Shown here piece after piece: positions 24,366-35,929 of a stretch of 64,000 nucleotides of DNA. The stretch covers positions 4,618,453 to 4,682,452 of the forward strand of contig BROE01000004.1 of NCBI GenBank assembly GCA_036571765.1, written 5' to 3'. The position numbers were made by a program, and so were the translations under genes. The DNA comes from Plecoglossus altivelis. Its lineage: Eukaryota; Chordata; Actinopteri; Osmeriformes; Plecoglossidae. Numbering within the stretch: the first letter of the stretch is position 1; the number at the start of each line of letters is the position of its first letter. Under the pieces are notes generated by a model. It had not been told where the DNA came from. It did not search any database and saw nothing but the letters and a program-made list of their open reading frames with translations.

Positions 24366-24786
24366 GACTGGCAGAGAGCACCGCTCCAGAGAGAGCACAG
24401 CACTGCTCTAGAGAGACCACAGCACCGCTCTAGAGAGAGCACAGCATTGCTCTAGAGAGCACAGCACCGCTCAAGAGAGAGCACAGCACCACTCCAGAGA
24501 GAGCACAGCACTGCTCCAGAGAAGACAGCACCGCTCCAGAGAGAGCACAGGACTGCTCCAGAGAGAGCACCGCTCCAGAGAGAGCACAGCACCGCTCCAG
24601 AGAGCACAGGACTGCTCCAGAGAGAGCACCACTCCAGAGAGAGCACAGCACCGCTCAAGAGAGAGCACAGCACCCCTCCAGAGAGAGCACAGCACCGCTC
24701 CAGAGAGCACAGGACTGCTCCAGAGAGAGCACCACTCCAGAGAGAGCACAGCACCGCTCCAGAGAGAGCACCGTTCCAGAGAGAAC
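24366..24786. repeat. 17-22-bp minisatellite with 103-bp higher-order duplication
   Basis: Roughly 20 copies of GAGAGAGCACAGCACCGCTC-type units, some shortened by loss of ACAGC or of a GA pair. A 72-base stretch starting at 24584 recurs identically at 24687, showing a 103-bp block duplication inside the array. The three overlapping minus-strand Ser/Gly/Ala/Val/Leu/Cys-rich frames reflect the repeat and are not genes. Confidence 0.95.
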
Positions 24787-25594
24787 ACTGGCCTCAGCAT
24801 GCGCAATCACTCAGACAAACTCTAAATAACGAGCATCAACTGTATTCAATGTTCTGTTCTGAGAAACAAGCCTGGGCCTCGGTCCAGGCCCGGCCTGTTG
24901 AAAAGGCTGAGGCGGCCCTCCCCTGCGATCCGGCAGTAAATCGATGTCCCGGGATGGGAGCAAAACCTGCTCCTTGGGGGAGAGCAGGAAGGAGAGGAAG
25001 ATGGATCAGGAAGATGAACACATGGAGGGGCTTAACTGTTCTGACATACCAGTCTGAGCATCGCTGCTCATCGATCTTTTTGTCTGTGGGATATCGTGGG
25101 TCTCCAGGACACATGGGCAGAGAGGGCGGGGTCTATCTGGGGCAGATTAGTGAGGAAAGGGCTAAGTTTATCCCTCCAGCACAGCAACCACTTAAGAGCT
25201 TGTTTATAGCAACAAGATTGCCACTACATTTAGACTGACAGTCAACAAATAAGTTAAACGCCTCGATTGATATTAAATGGATGAAAAGTATTTTCACACT
25301 TTGCAGTTTTCCGTTTTGCACCTTGATTTAACTACAGAATACTCAGGGTTTGGATCATTTCTATATTATTTTATTTTGTTTCCTTATACAGAGATTTACA
25401 TCTAAGGTGACCTTTGCTTTGCTGAACCGTCCAGATATAAAGAACCGGTCTCTCCTGACACCAGTAAGTGGCTCCACTTCCTGGTTTCCATGGCAACCTC
25501 CGCTCCAGCGTCGGGCGATTTTGGATAAGAGTCTCTCTGTCACAGCGACTACCATCTGTTTCTACAAGACAACACTTTGTCTTCTGTGTTTTTA
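24787..25594. other. non-coding stretch, nothing recognised
   Basis: A 129-codon plus-strand frame (24849-25238) is the longest; it has no known domain and no supporting splice or promoter signal. Confidence 0.55.
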
Positions 25595-25636
25595 TACACA
25601 CACACATACACATAAACTCACACTTGCCCACACACG
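25595..25636. repeat. CA microsatellite
   Basis: Short interrupted CA repeat. Confidence 0.85.
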
Positions 25637-25876
25637 CCATAAACATTACATGCGTTACAAGTAGAAGAAGATGCGTTGGCAGTTTGGTGAATCCCTTTCT
25701 CTTGTTGTTCTAAGTGATGCTTGTGCTCGAGCTGTGAAATTGCACCCACATAAGAAAGCACACACTCCCTGTTCCGTGTCCGTGTAAACTGGGAGCTAAT
25801 TTGATGCAGTCAGAAGCGAACCCTTTTCTCCATCATTACATGTACAGGCTGTCCTGTCTGGCACTGAATCCACAGG

Positions 25877-26037
25877 CTCTCTCTCTCCCTCTCTCTGTTT
25901 CCCTATATCTCTATCTCTCCCTCTCCCTCTCTCCTCTCTGTCTCTCTATCTCTCTCTCTCTGTTTCACTATCTTCTTCTTTCTCTCTCTCTCTCCCTCTC
26001 TCTGTTTCCCTATCTCTCTCTTTCTCTCTCTATTTCT
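25877..26037. repeat. CT-rich array
   Basis: Imperfect CT repeats with recurring CTGTTTCCCTATCTC motifs (near 25893, 25960 and 26002), implying a degenerate unit above the dinucleotide. Confidence 0.9.
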
Positions 26038-27474
26038 CAAAATCCACATACAAACTCAGGCTGTTCAAGGCAACGGTGTTTGTCAAGCAAATTGCCGTGG
26101 GTTCGTGCCATGTTCTGACTGGGAGGATGCCTGAGCATCCTGAGGCTCCACGGAGGCTTGCACAACTCTGAGGTGGAGCTGGATCCATCATGCGATCAGC
26201 GGGTCTCTGAGCCACTGCTGCTCCGCCTTCAAGCTCCATGCACACGGAGGCAAGGAGGCTGTCGGTTGGTTGTTTCACGGGAAACACGGGAATGGACATG
26301 GTTCTGTGACAGGGCATCGGACCGATTTATTATGATAATAATACTAATTACTATTATAGGAAGCCTTGTTTACTGAGCACATGATGATGCCAGACAAGAT
26401 GTTGGATGCAGCAATACACACAACAGGGCCACACATCCAGTATAAAAGTTTGAACAGGACTCAACTTCATGTGAAGGAGCCAGACAGACACACACACACA
26501 GACACACACACAGGCCTTCTGAAAGCTCTTGTCTCCACCTCAGACACGCTCCCAGGAGCAGGGACTTCTGGCTGCATCCGAAGGATGGGATTCCTTTTCC
26601 AAATGTAACATCGGAGACCAGAACAAAACAGTGCGACTCAAACTTCACATAGCTGATCACCAACAGAAACTCCAGACAGAATCTGTGCTCAAGTCTGATC
26701 TGAGGCGGAAGAGATAACCACGGTCGTTCTGCCAGACTCCCTTCCTCCTCTTTGGCAAGGAGATAAAACAGAACCACTCCACACAAAAAAAGGAAAAAGA
26801 AAAGAAAAGGGAGATTTAGGATAGGTCCTCTCCCGTGTGAGTAATTGCCTGCGTTTAGAACAGAGGGAGGATGTCTCCCCGTCCCCGATTCATCAGGCCT
26901 GCTAAGACTATTGGGGAGAAATCCCCAATCCACTGGGCCATTATTTAGCCTAAGTCTCTCTTGTCAGCTCTGCCACCTCATTCTGTCCCTCCCTGAAGGC
27001 TCCCGAGGGGTTTAGACCAACCAGACACCAAGAAGAAGCCCTCCTCCCTTCTCCACGGCTGTGACCTCAGTGTCTGCTTTTTATTAATGGCCCATTTGGC
27101 CAGGAGGGCTATTTCTCATCTGTGGGAAAAACTTTGTGTTGAATCAGAAGAAGAGGAGGACAGCAGCGGTGTTGTCCACATCTCTCCAGTGACCCTGAAG
27201 GAGTTTAGGAGCTCGAACTGGGACTGTCTGGATACAAAGAGTATCTTTCGCACCACCTCACTGCCTCCCTGCCTCCCTCTCTTTCTGTCTCATCATCAAA
27301 CAAGAAGTTTTTTAAGGGGTGGAGACAGAGACAATGACTTCTGACACCGAGAGAGAGACTAACTTTTCCGACAACATGCTCATTTGAACGTACCGAATAT
27401 CCTGTCTGTCATTCGCATGTCCCCTGGCTCATGGGGCCTCTCCTCACAAGAGAGTATCTCCTCAAGCTCTAGCT
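26038..27474. other. non-coding stretch, nothing recognised
   Basis: Includes a short ATTATTATA-rich patch (26325-26357) and a small CA repeat (26489-26513). A 187-codon minus-strand frame (26370-26933) crosses the CA repeat, has a single hydrophobic stretch (FLFFFLFLCGVVLFYLL) and no recognisable family; I regard it as chance. Confidence 0.5.
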
Positions 27475-27695
27475 CACTCCCCTCCCTCACGCTCCGTCCC
27501 CCCTCATCCGCTGCCTCTCTCTGCTCTCTCCACCCTGCACCTCTTCTCCACCTCCCTCACCCTCCTCTCTTCATCTCCCTCACCCCTCCTCTCCTCGCTC
27601 CTCCGCTCCTCTCCATCACCCTACCTCTGCTCAACTCCCTCTCCCGCGCGCCTCCCTCTCCTCCGCTCCCTCTCCCTTTCTCGCATCACCACCAG
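27475..27695. repeat. C/T-rich low-complexity tract
   Basis: CTCC- and CCTC-rich sequence of about 220 bases with few purines. The 222-codon plus-strand frame across it (27384-28052) is Pro/Ser/Leu-rich and not credible as a gene. Confidence 0.8.
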
Positions 27696-28770
27696 ACGCT
27701 CCGTCACTCAGACAAGCAATTAAAAGGTGATCATCCGGCGTGCGCATGTGTGTACAGTCAATATAGACAATGTGAGGGACAGATCAATCATCTTGTCTTG
27801 CTCCGCTGGAGGTTCCAGCGCGGTGCTGCTGGTGGGAGGAGCTGGGAGGTGCTGGGAGGTGCTGGAAGGTCGGTAGCACAAATGCCACTGGAGACCCAAG
27901 ACATGTGCACTGTGTTGCGTCTCCAAATCGAAATGAACATCAAGGTTCCTAATCGACTGAGACATCACTGGTGGCTCTCTCAGGCGGCACAGGTTGCAGA
28001 GGTTGAGGGGACGTCTGCATTCAGATGTGCTGAAAATGTAATCAAAATGTAAATGGCGGTCATTTGGACACGTAGAAGCGTAATGGAAAGATGGAAGTCA
28101 GGTTTACAAAGTTTATGAGCGTGGGGGGATATTCTACCCGGGGAGAAGAGAGGCGGCGTTCGTGTGTTATTTACGTACAGATACCTTTGACAGCCTGTCA
28201 GGCCTGAAGACAACCACACCTGGCAGGGCTGAAACCCACTCACAGACTGCAGAGCAGCCCTCCCATCCGCCACCATCCAACGCAAAGCCCAGGAACAACA
28301 CTAGTTATCAAATTTTCATTTCTTCATGCGTGTTGTTTACTCGCGTCTTGTCTTTCAAAGGAGAGCCAGCATCTCCTCATTGTAGTCGAGTACAGTTCAA
28401 GCCTCATCCGAGTTTCATGTCATCCTTGGGAGGGAAGAGATTCTGTATACTGCATGACTACGTCAGGGGAATGTTATACTGAGTCGATGCTCTCCAGCGT
28501 TGAAGAATTCTTCTACCTCTAACGACTCAGGGTGGATTAATAATTGAAAAGCGTCAATAAGGAGTCTTGGTGATACAGAGCTTTAAAGCCGTCGCCGGCA
28601 CGTTTGCGTGTACAAAAACACACTGATCTGGTTTGCTGTTTACTTAATAATATTTACAAAACGACAACAACAAAACAAAAAAAAGGGTTCCTGGGTTCCG
28701 GCTTGTGTTTTCAAATGCTAATTCAATATCGTTTCATCCGCACCTTCGTTGGAAGCTTTTGTGTATTACT
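27696..28770. other. non-coding stretch, nothing recognised
   Basis: Contains a small three-unit GGGAGGTGCTG repeat at about 27840-27870. No exon or mobile element identified. Confidence 0.55.
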
Positions 28771-29155
28771 GTTTACACTGATCTAACTTTACCAATCTTT
28801 CTCTCTGTTTACACTGATCTGACTCTACCAATCTTTCTCTCTGTTTACACTGATCTGACTCTACCAATCTATCTCTCTGTTTATACTGATCTGATTCTAC
28901 CAATCTCTCTCTCTGTTTACACTGATCTGACTCTACCAATCTCTCTCTCTGTTTACTCTGATTTGACTCGACCAATCTCTCTCTCTGTTTACACTGATCT
29001 GACTCTACCAATCTCTCTCTGTTTACACTGATCTGACTCTACCAATCTCTCTCTCTCTGTTTACACTGATCTGACTCTACCAATCTCTCTCTCTGTTTAC
29101 ACTGATCTGACTCTACCAATCTCTCTCTCTCTCTCTGTTTACACTGATCTGACTC
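28771..29155. repeat. 36-bp minisatellite, 11 copies
   Basis: The unit begins GTTTACACTGATCTGACTC and ends in ACCAATCTCTCTCTCT. Copies start at 28771, 28807, 28843, 28879, 28915, 28951, 28987, 29021, 29059, 29095 and 29137. Spacing is 36 bp except 34, 38 and 42 bp steps at the right, all explained by CT dinucleotide gain or loss. Period divisible by three keeps frames open on both strands. Confidence 0.97.
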
Positions 29156-29293
29156 CATCTGATCCAATCTGTCTCCTTATTTAGCCCTTTCTTGTTCTTT
29201 CTACCTTGGTCAGTCTCTCTTGGTCTCTAATTCTCACTCTTTCTCTCTTTGCTTCTTTTCCGTTTCCCTCCCTCTCTTTCTCCCTCTCACCAG

Positions 29294-29331
29294 AACTAAA
29301 GTGTGACAGCAATGACTGTGGAGGTGTCTGT
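29294..29331 (+). other. candidate 38-nt microexon
   Basis: A long pyrimidine tract ending in TCTCACCAG precedes 38 open bases followed by GTGAGC. In the open frame the bases encode LKCDSNDCGGVC after a split codon, cysteine-rich and compositionally unlike the simple repeats around it. It begins in phase 1 and ends on a codon boundary. No family recognised; the nearby pyrimidine abundance makes chance acceptors common. Confidence 0.15.
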
Positions 29332-29483
29332 GTGAGCAGCTCTCCCTCCAGAGTGCCAGATAATGGCCGCTCTGTCAGGGGAATCCCACACTGCCACCTT
29401 CCTCTTCAATTTCCAGCCCACAGATGTTCCCTGCACTGGGATGCAGACGGGGGTGGGCCGGGAAATCAGGCTGCATCTCAGCT

Positions 29484-29484
29484 G

Positions 29485-29517
<33 letters not shown>

Positions 29518-29536
29518 ACACAAACAAACACACGCT

Positions 29537-29567
<31 letters not shown>

Positions 29568-29588
29568 ACACACACACACACATAAACA
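29484..29588. repeat. CA microsatellite
   Basis: About 105 bases of CA with a few interruptions (CTCA, AAACAAACA, TACA, ATAAACA). Confidence 0.97.
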
Positions 29589-29677
29589 CTCTCCCAGGGT
29601 TGCAAAACGACATGCATTACCCCATTCAACTGAGCTTGTCCTGTATCCACCTCTACCAGCGCATTCTTGGACACAAA

Positions 29678-29680
<3 letters not shown>

Positions 29681-29726
<46 letters not shown>
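29681..29726. repeat. pure (TC)23 microsatellite
   Basis: Forty-six bases of uninterrupted TC. Confidence 0.97.
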
Positions 29727-29730
<4 letters not shown>

Positions 29731-30049
29731 ACACAGACATGCAGGCAATCTGGGTCGCTTCCAAGCTGTCTGACCACCGAGCTCCTCGGTTAGTGTAGTT
29801 TACAGGGTCTGTGATCATGTGATCCGCTGGATGCCAGGTCCAGTCTCAGCCCTGGCAGCACTGCAGCTGGGCTGGAACACACACGCGCCAACCTGTGTTT
29901 CCAGCAGATAAAAGCTCAATCTTTCAACAGCTGCTCCCAGTACTGGAGCGCTTCATCTGACCAGCCAAGCCACCACCCACCATATGACTGTGAGGCCAGT
30001 AAGGGTGGGTGTTTACACTGGACAACGCTGGTTTTTCATGTTTTCAGCT

Positions 30050-30215
30050 GGACACGGCTGAACTGCGATCGTCGCCGTGCGGTTATGACGGTAGTAACAA
30101 GGTTATGCAGCAGAACGTGTGCGTGCAGGCACATCTGTCTGGCACAGGCGCGAGCACCTCCGTACGCGCGCGTCTGCCTGACCTCGCGTCGTTAAAGATG
30201 GTGCCGCGGCCCTAA
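30050..30215. promoter_or_regulatory. CpG-rich patch
   Basis: Dense CpG including GCGATCGTCGCCGTGCGG, CCGTACGCGCGCGTC and CCTCGCGTCGTTAAAG, against CpG-poor flanks. A 68-codon frame covers it but is unrecognised. Could be a small island at an unannotated promoter or a GC-rich enhancer. Confidence 0.3.
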
Positions 30216-31990
30216 TGAAGAGGAATTGTTCCTGTCGCCTCGTATTAGGCCACGCTGTGTGGAACACAAGCTGTGAAATCCATCATATTAAGTTGGCTAA
30301 TTACGCGGACATAATTGCATCGTGTACGGAGCGTTATCTCTTCAGATGAAAGCAAATAAATGCTTTTGAAATGCCGTGGAAGCTTCCTGCAGCGGGCCTT
30401 TTCGAACGGTGTGGTCTGCTTCTTTGTCAGCGAGGAAGGGCAACTGTCTAAGCAGTTGGGGACGATTTAGGACTGCCTCTGATGTGGTTCCGGAACAGCC
30501 ACTGGGAGACAATGCGGAGAACGCATGCAGGGAACAATCTAAAAGGCAAACCGATCAATGAAATTCAAAGTGTATCGATGAGGATTGATGTTGGTTAGTT
30601 TGAAAGCTTCTGCATAACAATGACTGAGTTTGAGGTGTTGGTCGATGTGTGCCGTGGGCGGTCGCTGTCTTAGTAGGACGCTTCCCCCGGAATAAACGGA
30701 GGAATTTGGGCGGAGATAAGAAAGTGTCAATCAGTCACTTGTCAGAAATAAGATTTCACAAAGCCTGACAAGACCGGCACGGAAACTGTACAGGGCTTTG
30801 TGGAATGCCCCGCGGGAAGAAGTAGTCCTCTATTTTTTCAAAGATTTCCATAAGTTTTGAATGAATATAAAAATGAAGGACCCATTCTTCAGTGTTTTGG
30901 CTGTTCTGTGTTTGTTTGGGTCTAATCTTCAGCTTTGAGGCTGCGTGTGCACTTTGCATTTGAGTGTATTGGGCTGGGAGTAACAATAGTACGGAACATC
31001 TTCTGTTTGCCTCTCTGGAGGTGAGCTGCCCTAGTTCTGTTTCCCTGCAGATAAAAAAAGCCAGATGCATCTTGGGTAATGCTAGAGGGGCCCCAGTCAT
31101 TCCTGGCGTGCGTTGTCACTTTGAAGAGGGCTGCTCTGCTCTATGTTGGCGCTACCTTCATAATTGAATCTCAGCCCAGGCATTTCCCTGGCAAGATAAC
31201 AAGCCAAACTCGCACACCGACCTGCACAGTCCTTCAGACTACATCTCTGGTTGTTTTTTTCCACAGAGCAGAGGCTGTTTCTGAAATCATGCTGTAGTGG
31301 TTATCAGTAAATGCGACAGCATGAGGATGTCCTCATCCCTTCTCTCGGTATCTCTCAGCAAGAGAGGAGGCCGGGTGATTGATCCGCCTCTTAATACGGG
31401 TGAAAACAAGGTTAGACAGGACCTGTGTTTCTAGATGACTTGCACACTTGTTTAATGCAGGTCAGCTCGAGTCGGTGCTGCTGGTTATCAGTCGTATGTG
31501 TTTCCATCAGCCTTAGTGCCGCTACGAGGCAATCCTCTCCCTCTGCCCTCAACTCAGTTCCCTCTTCGCTGCCTCACCTTGTCATTTACAGCCAGCCTCC
31601 AAACCGAGGCACGGCCCATCGCGTCATCACTGTCTGTGGAGACGCTTCCGCTCCACAGGCCTTTGCGCCCCCTCCCCCCCCCTCCTTATCTCCCCTGCTT
31701 TCTCTGCCCCGCCCCCTCCATCAACCCCTTCACCCGTGCGAGTGGTTCCTGCTCCACCTGAGAGAGCCAGGAGAGCAGGGGCCACTGCCAGTGACAGGGC
31801 CTGTAATTAAAGTCTCCTGGTGGAAGCAGCAAGGGGGAGAAGTGAAGCGCAAAGCACTCAGGTGACGCGGCGTTCTGAGCCAAGAGCGTCGGCCCCGCCA
31901 GCTCCCATTCACCGCTGACGGCTCTGGCTGTGATATCACGGCTCCCATCTTTGAGTCTGGTGTCGTACGGGGGTTGTAGCGGAGGAGGGT
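30216..31990. other. non-coding stretch, nothing recognised
   Basis: The segment at 30280-30370 (GGCTAATTACGCGGACATAA and neighbours) is AT-rich with homeodomain-like motifs. Other frames, including 146 codons at 31425-31865, show no domain. Confidence 0.5.

Positions 31991-32020
<30 letters not shown>
31991..32020 (+). repeat. poly(G)30 homopolymer
   Basis: Thirty consecutive Gs following GGAGGAGGGT. Such a long G run is rare in vertebrate DNA; it can form G-quadruplex or triplex structures and its exact length is prone to sequencing error. The minus-strand frame with a polyproline run here is an artefact. Confidence 0.9.
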
Positions 32021-32021
<1 letters not shown>

Positions 32022-32580
32022 GACCGGAGAGAGCCCAGTTCGCTTTTTTATCTCACTCTGCCGCAGATGACTGATTGGTGGGGAGAGGTGGGGTTGCTGG
32101 CGGAAGAGAGACATCTGACAGGGACAAGAGTTAATCGAAGTGTGATAAATAAACGGTTGGAGCGATGACTGTAGCTCCGGCTACGCCGAGAGCAGCATTA
32201 GCAGCCGCGGCATGTGACTGAGGGGGCGTGTTGGTGAACACCGTGTGCAAACCAATGATTACAGTGTTGATGTTGTTCTAACTGACTTGTTTTTGTGCCA
32301 AATTAGTCACAGAGGACAACATCATCACAGTTATTACTTGAATGTGAATTTCCCGTTGAGGGGTTACTGTACAGTAACTACAGCTGAGAGCAAGCACAGC
32401 GGAGAAGGGTTGATGAGATCCAAGACACAGGTCTTGTGTGACTGGTAGCTAAGATGTGGGTACTTGGTGACGTAGAGAGTCAATACCAAGTATTTCTTGA
32501 CTCTGACCTCCTAAACTCTTTAGAACATGTTCTTCAAGTTTCTGGTTTTCTGCTCTACATTCTTTAAGCATTATTTTGTA
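32021..32580. other. non-coding stretch, nothing recognised
   Basis: Mixed DNA leading into the SINE-like tail; a tRNA-like head for that element could not be identified here. Confidence 0.5.
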
Positions 32581-32622
32581 TGCAGCTTTCGATAAAAGCC
32601 TTCGTTGAATTAAGAAAATGTA
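32581..32622 (+). mobile_element. SINE 3'-core-like fragment
   Basis: GCTTTCGATAAAAGCCTTCG followed by TTGAATTAAG matches the widespread fish SINE core GCTTTGGATAAAAGCGTCTG followed by CTAAAT. The match is imperfect but keeps the order. The head is missing or too diverged, so this is a decayed or truncated copy. Confidence 0.5.
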
Positions 32623-32772
32623 TCGTGGAATGCGTTGTGTGAATTGATTGCAAGTTTTGAAGCGGATGACCTTGGTTTCTGAAAGAGGACAAGGTTAGCT
32701 CTTCAGCAATGTTTACAACTCCTTTCCACCTTTTAGTCTGTCACGCTTACCTACATACACCTACTAAATTCC

Positions 32773-32876
32773 TTCTCTCTCTCTCCATCTCTCTTTCTCT
32801 CTCTCTCTCAGACACACACACACACACACCTATTTTCTGTCTCTCTCTCACTCACACAACTTCTCTCTGTCTCTTG

Positions 32877-32910
<34 letters not shown>

Positions 32911-32911
32911 C
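32773..32911. repeat. compound CT/CA microsatellite
   Basis: CT repeats, CA repeats (32812-32829), CT-rich sequence, then CA (32884-32910). Confidence 0.95.
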
Positions 32912-34817
32912 TTCAATGAACAAAACAATCAACCTTCAGTGGACTAAAATTTGATGGTATGTTTCACCTTACTGAAACCCAGACTTAAAAACCTTTAAAG
33001 AAATGATTTAGGTGGTAAAAGAACAGTAAGGTGTGTTTTCTGTTTGCCCATCCATCTGAAACAGCCTGTTCATGTACAGCTTCTGCCAGGAACATCAGCT
33101 CACATATGTCACCTGATTCTTCTGAGACAAGTTGGAAAGAAAGGTTGTCAGTTAGTGATAAAAAACGAGTTGTTTTCTTCAAGGGAAATCACAGCTCAAC
33201 ACAGAAAGAATAGAAAGCTATGGCAGTGTATCTTACCAAGGTTTCATCTACCTGTCCAAAATTCTCTTATAAGGAAAATCTCATTCTTTCTCCAGGGCAT
33301 CCAGTCACCCTGTTTTGATCAGAGAACCGTACTGTACTTTGCAGTTTCATTTTCATTAACATTTAAATGGGTATGCAGGGTGCAATGGCACTGCTTCTGA
33401 AATAATGTGTTTCTATTTATTCTTTTCATTTTCCATCTCTAATATAAATTCCATGCCTCTGTTATTTTTGTATTATCTTCATGTGTTGTCTGTTGGCATC
33501 TGATAAGATATGGTGGGTGTTGTGCTGTGACCAGCCTGAGCAGAAGACAATGTCTCTTTGAAGTTCAAGAGCACCAAACTTGCGCTGACGTTCTTTTATA
33601 TTAGGAATTCTTGGCGGCAGACCAACAGGTCAAGCAAACACTAAACAAGACAGCCTTCGAAAATGTGATAACATTTAAATGTGGTTGACAGGACGCTGTA
33701 AATCACCTTATTGAGCTTGTTTCAGTAGCATCAAATACAAGCTTTGAAAATACAGGTTCAGTCAGTGCATCTGTCAAACTTCCCCCAAACGTGGTGCTTC
33801 ATCCCTGGGTTCAACAGAAGCCATCCTTCTGAGAGACCCCCTCTTCTTCATGGAGCCGCACAGGCCTTTCATGTGAACGGTATAGATCCTTTATGAATGG
33901 AGTCTCGTAATAATGATTGGCGATCCTCTCGGTGACGGTTGAATGGGAGCGCTTGGTAATCCTCCAGGACAGCCCTCTGTGCGGTTCTATACACGAAGGG
34001 ATCTCTCTCTGTTCTCTGTGATCCTGCTTGTCAGGGCATCTGGGTGGCTTCCTACCTGCTCTGCGGAGCAGCCGCTCAGCCTTCTGAAGAGGCTTAGTGG
34101 GTTCTTTTCAGAAGAGGCAGCAGCCTTCCTTCTCCGAGCGCTACCAGCCTTGTCGCTCCCCGCTCTCCTTTGCTGGGGGCTTTTTCAGATTCTGCGGTTG
34201 ATAGCGTTTCGTTCTTTGCAAGAGTCGTACGGTTTATGATCCAACTACTGCCTCGTGATTGTCTCCGGTCCGTTTCTCCATCAGATGATGAACTGCGTTT
34301 CATCACCTTCCATAGACTCAACACAACCTGGGGTTAGTTACATGCACCTATTAGGTATATGAAAATGGGCTACGTGTGATATTACTGTAGACTACTTTTT
34401 TAACCGCCGTGTGCAAATCTAGCCACAAATTCATGATGCACCAGAATTTCTGAACTGTTGTAAAATCATGAGTACCTCTCCCTTGGTGATTTTGAAAGGA
34501 AGCTTGCTTCCTTGTTTCTAGCCCACCGTTGTAACAGGAAACAGGAAGTTCAACACACCCTCTACTGCTGTTGGACAGAATTCAGTCAATGACTTCATTG
34601 TGCTGGAAATCCATTTCCTTCCCTGGTATTCACCTCTCCCTGAAAGGATGGCCACCGCTGAAGAACTCCTCCCTCGCAGTGCATGCCAAGGCTGCATGTA
34701 GGTTGCATTCATGTAGATGGAGGACGTTTGCTTTCAAAACGTCACGCTCTGCTTACACAGGCCCTTTTCTCACAGAATGCTTGGCAGAGGCTAGCCATCA
34801 GAACGTGCAGAGCTACA
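32912..34817. other. non-coding stretch, nothing recognised
   Basis: Unique DNA. The 118-codon frame at 33044-33400 and the 98-codon frame at 33943-34239 have no domain; the latter is Leu-rich with no clear signal peptide. Confidence 0.55.
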
Positions 34818-35215
34818 GAATGAGAGAGAGAATGAGAGAGAGAATGAGAGAGATGGAGAGAGAGAAGGAGAGAGAGATGAAGAAAGAGATGGAGAGAGAG
34901 ATGGAGAGAGATGGAGAGAGAGATGGAGAGAGATGGAGATAGAGAAAGAGAGAGAGATGGAGAGAGACAAACAGAGAGGAAAACATGGACCAAGACAGAG
35001 AAAACAAGAAATAAACACAAAAATGTGAGAAAATAAAAACAGACAGAGACCAAAGGAGAAAGACAAAAACCGAGAGAGACAGAAATAAAGACAGAAATGA
35101 AAGAGAAGTAGAGAAACAAACAGAGAGCGAGTGCCGCAGAAAGATAGGGGAGGGCAAAGAGAGACAGAGAGAAATGGAGTGGGGGGTAGAGGAAATGGAG
35201 GGAAGGAGAGAGAAG
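34818..35215 (+). repeat. GA-rich purine array with GAGATG units
   Basis: About 400 bases nearly free of pyrimidines in the left half, with AATGAGAGAG and GAGATGGAGAGA units (34820-34975), degrading to GACAGAGA/AAATA-rich sequence. Long Met/Glu/Arg plus-strand and Ser/Leu minus-strand frames are artefacts. Confidence 0.95.
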
Positions 35216-35885
35216 AAAACGTCCTGCAACATCGCCTTCTCGCTGAAGCAAATTATGGGATGGAAGGGGGGTCGTAAATTACAGGTCATTTGTGTCATGA
35301 GCAGGAGGATGTAAATCTCTGAGATCAACGTCAGGGAGGGAAGCTCAGATCATGCTCAGCCAACATGCTGAAAGGGTGAGGAGGAGAGGACGGAAAGCGA
35401 CGGTGGGATGGAGGTGGAGACGGAGAAGGCAGAAAGAGACAGAGGAAGCGATTTTCCGCAGCTACTGCTAAACGAATGCATGGCTCATTAGAGAGACGAG
35501 AGATGGAGAACAGACAGAGAGTCAGGATGATTCAAGGCCGACCTTGACCACAAGGTCTGGAGAAAGCAGTTCTTCTTTTTTCGTACGGAACTAAAGAGCA
35601 TTGGCAAATGGATCATATAAATGGCAGCATGGATGTGAAAGATTCTTTGTGTCTTTGTTCTGTTTACTTCTCAGCAGCACTAAAGAGCACAGATGGCCAC
35701 AGTGTGTTTGTTCAGCTTGTCTCATTGTCGGTGCGTTAGAGTAGAGGCTTCTGTTCTGTGGCCTCCTGGTCACTTTGAATGTGACAGACGGCCCCTTGAC
35801 AGACTGAACCCCCGTAGGACTAAAGAGAAACGGATCCATCTCTCGACTGTGACAAGTCCAGTTGAGACCGGGAGCTCTGACAGAA
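35216..35885. other. non-coding stretch, nothing recognised
   Basis: Purine-rich to mixed DNA without arrays. No exon is supported here. Confidence 0.55.
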
Positions 35886-35909
35886 CCCCCCCCCCCCCGC
35901 CCCCCCCCC
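35886..35909. repeat. poly(C) run interrupted once
   Basis: Thirteen Cs, one G, then ten Cs. Confidence 0.95.
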
Positions 35910-35929
35910 TTTACTGTAAGGGCGTACAG

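Noticed and set aside
26370..26933. 187-codon minus-strand frame with a hydrophobic stretch
   Set aside because: Crosses a CA repeat (LCVCLCVCVC) and lacks any recognisable family; the hydrophobic part comes from an A-rich tract read in reverse.
27384..28052. 222-codon plus-strand frame
   Set aside because: First half is a C/T-rich tract giving Ser/Pro/Leu; second half has no domain or conservation signal visible.
28771..29155. CRISPR array
   Set aside because: The 36-bp units are adjacent tandem copies with no unique spacers, in a vertebrate-type sequence.
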